This document shows, piece by piece, positions 34,441-37,522 of a DNA stretch of 37,522 nucleotides. A model generated the notes under the pieces. That model did not search any database. It worked only from the letters and a program-made list of their open reading frames with translations, and was not told where the DNA came from. Each line of letters opens with the position of its first letter. Within the stretch, counting starts at the first letter, position 1. The position numbers were made by a program, and so were the translations under genes. This DNA is from Desulfuromonadales bacterium. Lineage in GTDB: Bacteria; Desulfobacterota; Desulfuromonadia; Geobacterales; Pseudopelobacteraceae. The stretch covers positions 1-37,522 of the forward strand of contig JAENWA010000105.1 of assembly GCA_016650295.1 (NCBI GenBank), read 5' to 3'.

Positions 34441-34475
34441 AAAGGGCGCATTGAAATGCGCCTTTTGCAGTTTTA
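34441..34475 (+). terminator. intrinsic terminator after the lipoprotein gene
   Basis: An 11-bp stem, AAAGG(G)CGCATT with AATGCGCCTTT (one bulged G), has a tiny loop and is followed by TTTTGCAGTTTTA. This is the clearest terminator in the window, and it separates the pilus block from sucA. Confidence 0.85.
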
Positions 34476-34517
34476 CTTTAATTGATTGTAAACAATTTTT
34501 GCCAATCAGGTGAGTAC

Positions 34518-37235
34518 TTGACACATCCTCAATCAATCCAAAATGCGTTCAATATTTCATCTGTATCTGGACCATGGCTTGATGCGCTCTATCAACAGTG
34601 GCTCCATGAACCTGAATCTGTAGGTGAAGACTGGCAACATTTTTTTTCCGGCGTCAATTTTGCCATAGATACGCATCGATCAAAATTACCAACACCTCCC
34701 CTGAACGAAACTCAATCACTTAAAATATCCGGTGTACAGTCACTAATTTACCGCTACCGTTCAATCGGCCATCTGCTGGCGTGTACCGATCCTCTCTCCC
34801 CCTGTTTGCTGGATCATCCTCTGTTGACCCTGTCCAACTTTGGTCTCGATCAATCCGACCTTGATGTAATCTTTACCTCACGGCGCTATCTGAAGCCTCG
34901 TGCCACACTTCGAGAGATAATTGCAACGCTGCATGAAACCTACTGTCATGAAATTGGTGTGGAATTCATGCACATTCAGGACCCGGCTGAACGTCAATGG
35001 TTAATTGACCGGATGGAGCCGTGTCGTAATCGTTCGGAAATCAGTAAGGAGGACCAGCTGCATCTACTAGAAAAACTTTACGAAGCGTCTCTCTTTGAGT
35101 CCTTTCTGCAGCGTCGTTTTCCCGCTCAAAAACGTTTTTCACTGGAGGGTGGAGAGATACTGATTCCGGTTCTTGATGCTATTGTTAGATTCAGCCCGTC
35201 TGTCGGTATTCACAGTGTGATTTTCGGCATGTCCCACCGCGGTCGGCTGAATGTTTTGGCACATATCTTGGGCAAGCCATACGAGAATATCTTTGCTGAA
35301 TTCCGTGATGCAATGGCGGTAGGTTTTGTGGGAGATGGCGATGTCAAGTATCACAAAGGATATTCAACTGATCGGAATTTCCCAGATGGGGATGTGCATG
35401 TAACATTGGCGTCTAACCCAAGCCACCTGGAAGCCGTTAATCCGGTTGTGGAGGGGAAGTGTCGCGCACGACAGGATCAAGGTAGCCCAGCTGATAGACG
35501 GCAGATTTTACCGTTTTTGATCCATGGCGACGGTGCCTTTGCCGGGCAGGGCAGCATCATGGAAACACTGAACATGTCAAGGTTGGACGGTTACAGCACT
35601 TGCGGGACGCTTCATATTGTGCTTAATAACCAGATCGGATTTACTACAGCGCCACGGGATTCCCGTTCGACCCTGTACGCCACGGATATTGCCAAGATGT
35701 TGGCCTGTCCGGTTTTTCACGTACAGGGCGAATCACCAGAAGCAGCCTTGCATATCGTCCGTTTAGCCTTGGACTATCGTCAAACGTATGGCCGTGACGT
35801 GGTAATAGAACTGGTCTGCTACCGGCGCCATGGTCATAATGAAGGTGATGAACCAGCTTTTACCCAACCGCTCATGTATCGTCAGATCAATTCACGCCCG
35901 ACTGTTAACCGGATCTATACAGATGTTCTGGCAGACGAAGGTGTTGCTCTGCCATTGCTCAATGATATAGAGAAACGCGTCGTTATGCGACTTGAAGAGT
36001 GCTTTGAAAGTCCACCTCAGATTAGAGCGATCGGTTTCCATCAAGCGTGGGGCTCTTTAAGTTCTGAATATACTTCAATTTCTGTTGATACCTGCGTGTC
36101 TGCTGAAACGATGTTGCTGCTGTCTCGGCGGCTAGCTGAAGTTCCTCCAGGGTTCAGCCCTCACGAAAAGATTCATTTGCTGATACAGAAACGCTTTGAA
36201 GCGGTGCTTAAGAATACGGAAATTGATTGGGGCAATGCCGAGATACTTGCATATGCCTCGTTGCTAAATGAGGGGGTGTCGGTACGACTTTCGGGGCAGG
36301 ATTCGCAGCGTGGCACATTCAGTCACCGGCATAGTGTACTGCATGATATAAATAATGGAAGCACATTTATGCCGTTAACCTCCGTGACCCGTGACAATGC
36401 CGTTTTTCAGTCTTGGGACAGCCCGCTCTCGGAATTTGGCATACTTGGATTTGAATATGGCTATTCTCTTGAATCACCACTGGATTTAACTATTTGGGAG
36501 GCCCAATTTGGCGATTTTGCGAACGGAGCCCAGGTGATTATTGATCAATTTATCGCCAGTGGAGAAACAAAATGGAACCGTGCCAGTGGTCTCGTACTTC
36601 TGTTGCCTCACGGATATGAAGGTCAAGGTGCAGAACACTCCAGCGCCCGTATTGAACGTTTTTTACAGCTTTGTGCCGTCAACAATATGATAGTAGCTAA
36701 TCCATCAACACCGGCCCAATTGTTCCACCTGTTGCGTCGCCAGGTTAAGCAGTCGTTTCGTAAGCCATTAATCATCTTTACTCCTAAGAGTTTACTGCGT
36801 CACCCTGAATGCGTATCTTCCGTTGATGAACTTTGCAACGGATCTTTCCGTGAAGTAGTTGCTGTTTGTGCTGATCCGTCTGCAGTGCGGCGGGTTGTAA
36901 TTTGCACCGGCAAGATATACTACGATCTTTGGGAAGAGCAGAACAAGCGTGGTGCCTCTGATGTGTTTCTTATCCGTGTCGAACAGCTCTTTCCGCTTCG
37001 AATAGACCTGATCCATGAAGAATTGTCGTGCCTTCCAGATGATGTGAGTTGTTTCTGGGTTCAGGAAGAACCTGAGAATATGGGAGCCTGGCAGTACGTT
37101 CGGTCGATACTTGCTGAATGTTGTGGCTCAATCCGCTTCATTGGCCGGCCGGCGGATTCGTGCCCAGCTGTGGGCTCCCACCACCTTCATCTGCAGCAGC
37201 AGGCAGAGGTTGTTAATTATGCATTTGAAGTGTAA
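34518..37235 (+). CDS. sucA: 2-oxoglutarate dehydrogenase E1 component
   Basis: Thiamine-diphosphate decarboxylase of the 2-oxoglutarate dehydrogenase complex. From the chosen start it has 905 residues. The N-terminal SVSGPWLDALYQQWLHEPESVGEDWQHFFSG is the SucA/OdhA docking-type opening. The catalytic part has GMSHRGRLNVLAHILGKP, FVGDGDVKYHKG, NPSHLEAVNPVV, the ThDP motif HGDGAFAGQG (from about 336) with LNNQIGFTT, and YRRHGHNEGDEPAFTQP. The C-terminal half has FEYGYSLESPLDLTIWEAQFGDFANGAQ and LLPHGYEGQGAEHSSAR. The start is not certain: TTG 34518 has AGGTGAG directly upstream and TTG 34482 is a more distant choice; no ATG lies nearby. sucB does not follow, so E2 and E3 must be encoded elsewhere. 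Confidence 0.93.
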   Translation: MTHPQSIQNAFNISSVSGPWLDALYQQWLHEPESVGEDWQHFFSGVNFAIDTHRSKLPTPPLNETQSLKISGVQSLIYRYRSIGHLLACTDPLSPCLLDHPLLTLSNFGLDQSDLDVIFTSRRYLKPRATLREIIATLHETYCHEIGVEFMHIQDPAERQWLIDRMEPCRNRSEISKEDQLHLLEKLYEASLFESFLQRRFPAQKRFSLEGGEILIPVLDAIVRFSPSVGIHSVIFGMSHRGRLNVLAHILGKPYENIFAEFRDAMAVGFVGDGDVKYHKGYSTDRNFPDGDVHVTLASNPSHLEAVNPVVEGKCRARQDQGSPADRRQILPFLIHGDGAFAGQGSIMETLNMSRLDGYSTCGTLHIVLNNQIGFTTAPRDSRSTLYATDIAKMLACPVFHVQGESPEAALHIVRLALDYRQTYGRDVVIELVCYRRHGHNEGDEPAFTQPLMYRQINSRPTVNRIYTDVLADEGVALPLLNDIEKRVVMRLEECFESPPQIRAIGFHQAWGSLSSEYTSISVDTCVSAETMLLLSRRLAEVPPGFSPHEKIHLLIQKRFEAVLKNTEIDWGNAEILAYASLLNEGVSVRLSGQDSQRGTFSHRHSVLHDINNGSTFMPLTSVTRDNAVFQSWDSPLSEFGILGFEYGYSLESPLDLTIWEAQFGDFANGAQVIIDQFIASGETKWNRASGLVLLLPHGYEGQGAEHSSARIERFLQLCAVNNMIVANPSTPAQLFHLLRRQVKQSFRKPLIIFTPKSLLRHPECVSSVDELCNGSFREVVAVCADPSAVRRVVICTGKIYYDLWEEQNKRGASDVFLIRVEQLFPLRIDLIHEELSCLPDDVSCFWVQEEPENMGAWQYVRSILAECCGSIRFIGRPADSCPAVGSHHLHLQQQAEVVNYAFEV

Positions 37236-37249
37236 ATAGAATGATTAAA

Positions 37250-37283
37250 AATACCCTGTTTAGGGTATTGCATCTATTGATGC
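37250..37283 (-). terminator. paired hairpins after sucA; minus-strand or bidirectional terminator
   Basis: A perfect 8-bp stem AATACCCT / AGGGTATT (37250-37269, loop GTTT) is followed at once by a second perfect stem GCATC-TATT-GATGC (37270-37283). Read on the minus strand the first hairpin is followed by a T run (GGGTATTTTTAATC), the form of a terminator for leftward transcription. On the plus strand the T tract is poor, so its use in ending sucA is less sure. Confidence 0.5.
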
Positions 37284-37381
37284 GTTGTGCGAATATTTCT
37301 ACGATATTGTTAAGTTTTTCTAAAACAGCGTTTAGCAAATAACTAAGGAAGTGCCAATGTAACAAAAATTAAAAACTTAAC

Positions 37382-37460
37382 TCCGATAAAGGCAAAACTG
37401 GAGTAATCCAGTGACGCAAAACCAAGGGTCCTAGACCTTCTAAAAAGAGGGCAGCGGAAT
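37382..37460 (+). promoter_or_regulatory. GEMM-I type cyclic dinucleotide riboswitch (partial context)
   Basis: The core matches the GEMM-I (cyclic di-GMP-I) class: GGCAAA (37391-37396), a perfect 6-bp helix ACTGGA/TCCAGT closed by a GTAA (GNRA) tetraloop (37397-37412), then GACGCAAAACC (37413-37423), GGGTCCTA and GGGCAGCGG (37449-37457). In such RNAs the tetraloop docks into a receptor in the second helix. The usual 3' GGTTGCC is not evident, and GCAAAGCC reads GCAAAACC here, so it is a diverged member. Related RNAs in Geobacter sense c-di-GMP or 3',3'-cGAMP; the ligand cannot be read from this sequence. The controlled gene lies beyond the right edge. The gap from 37284 to 37381 shows no gene; from 37461 on there is a GTGTC/GACAC hairpin and then nothing recognised. 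Confidence 0.75.
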
Positions 37461-37522
37461 GTGTCAATGACTTTGAGACACTTACCATGCGAATTTAGTG
37501 TAGCTCTTTTTAGCTCGTCGCC

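Overview
The window looks like the chromosome of a member of the Geobacterales or a close relative (Desulfuromonadia, the former delta-proteobacteria). The evidence is the gene order: a Kdo/Lpt cluster running into rpoN-hpf-hprK-rapZ and a PTS phosphorelay, a type IV pilus block with a very large PilY1, and a GEMM-I-type riboswitch at the right edge. This is a judgement from gene order and protein style; no database search was possible. All supported genes are on the + strand.

Region 1 (1-6611) builds and exports the lipopolysaccharide core: kdsB (cut by the left edge), pyrG, kdsA, kdsD and kdsC make Kdo and the CTP that activates it, and lptC, lptA and lptB export LPS. Many junctions overlap. 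The exception is the kdsC-lptC gap, which carries a strong sigma70-type promoter placed so close to lptC that its mRNA would be almost leaderless.

Region 2 (6658-13005) is rpoN, hpf, hprK, rapZ, a mannose-type EIIA, ptsH and ptsI. No EIIB or EIIC permease is present, so this looks like a regulatory PTS rather than a sugar uptake system.

Region 3 (13005-26794) begins the type IV pilus block: prepilin peptidase, a membrane histidine kinase and an NtrC-type response regulator, a terminator, then a sigma54-type promoter in front of a DsbC-like thiol-disulfide protein, a Uma2-family gene, a 1883-residue PilY1 with cysteine-rich insertions, and the minor pilins fimU, pilV, pilW and pilX. A possible theme is that the sigma54 activator and the disulfide isomerase serve the cysteine-rich PilY1.

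Region 4 (26795-34475) has visibly lower G+C. A 277-base intergenic stretch holds an 83-base structured palindrome. It is followed by a small Xre-type regulator, pilM-N-O-P-Q, a small PDZ-like exported protein, a lipoprotein and a good terminator.

Region 5 (34476-37522) has a stand-alone sucA (2-oxoglutarate dehydrogenase E1), two hairpins, and a GEMM-I-type cyclic dinucleotide riboswitch whose regulated gene lies beyond the right edge.

The most interesting items are the structured element at 26849-26931, the sigma54 / DsbC-like / cysteine-rich PilY1 arrangement, the near-leaderless lptC promoter and the edge riboswitch.
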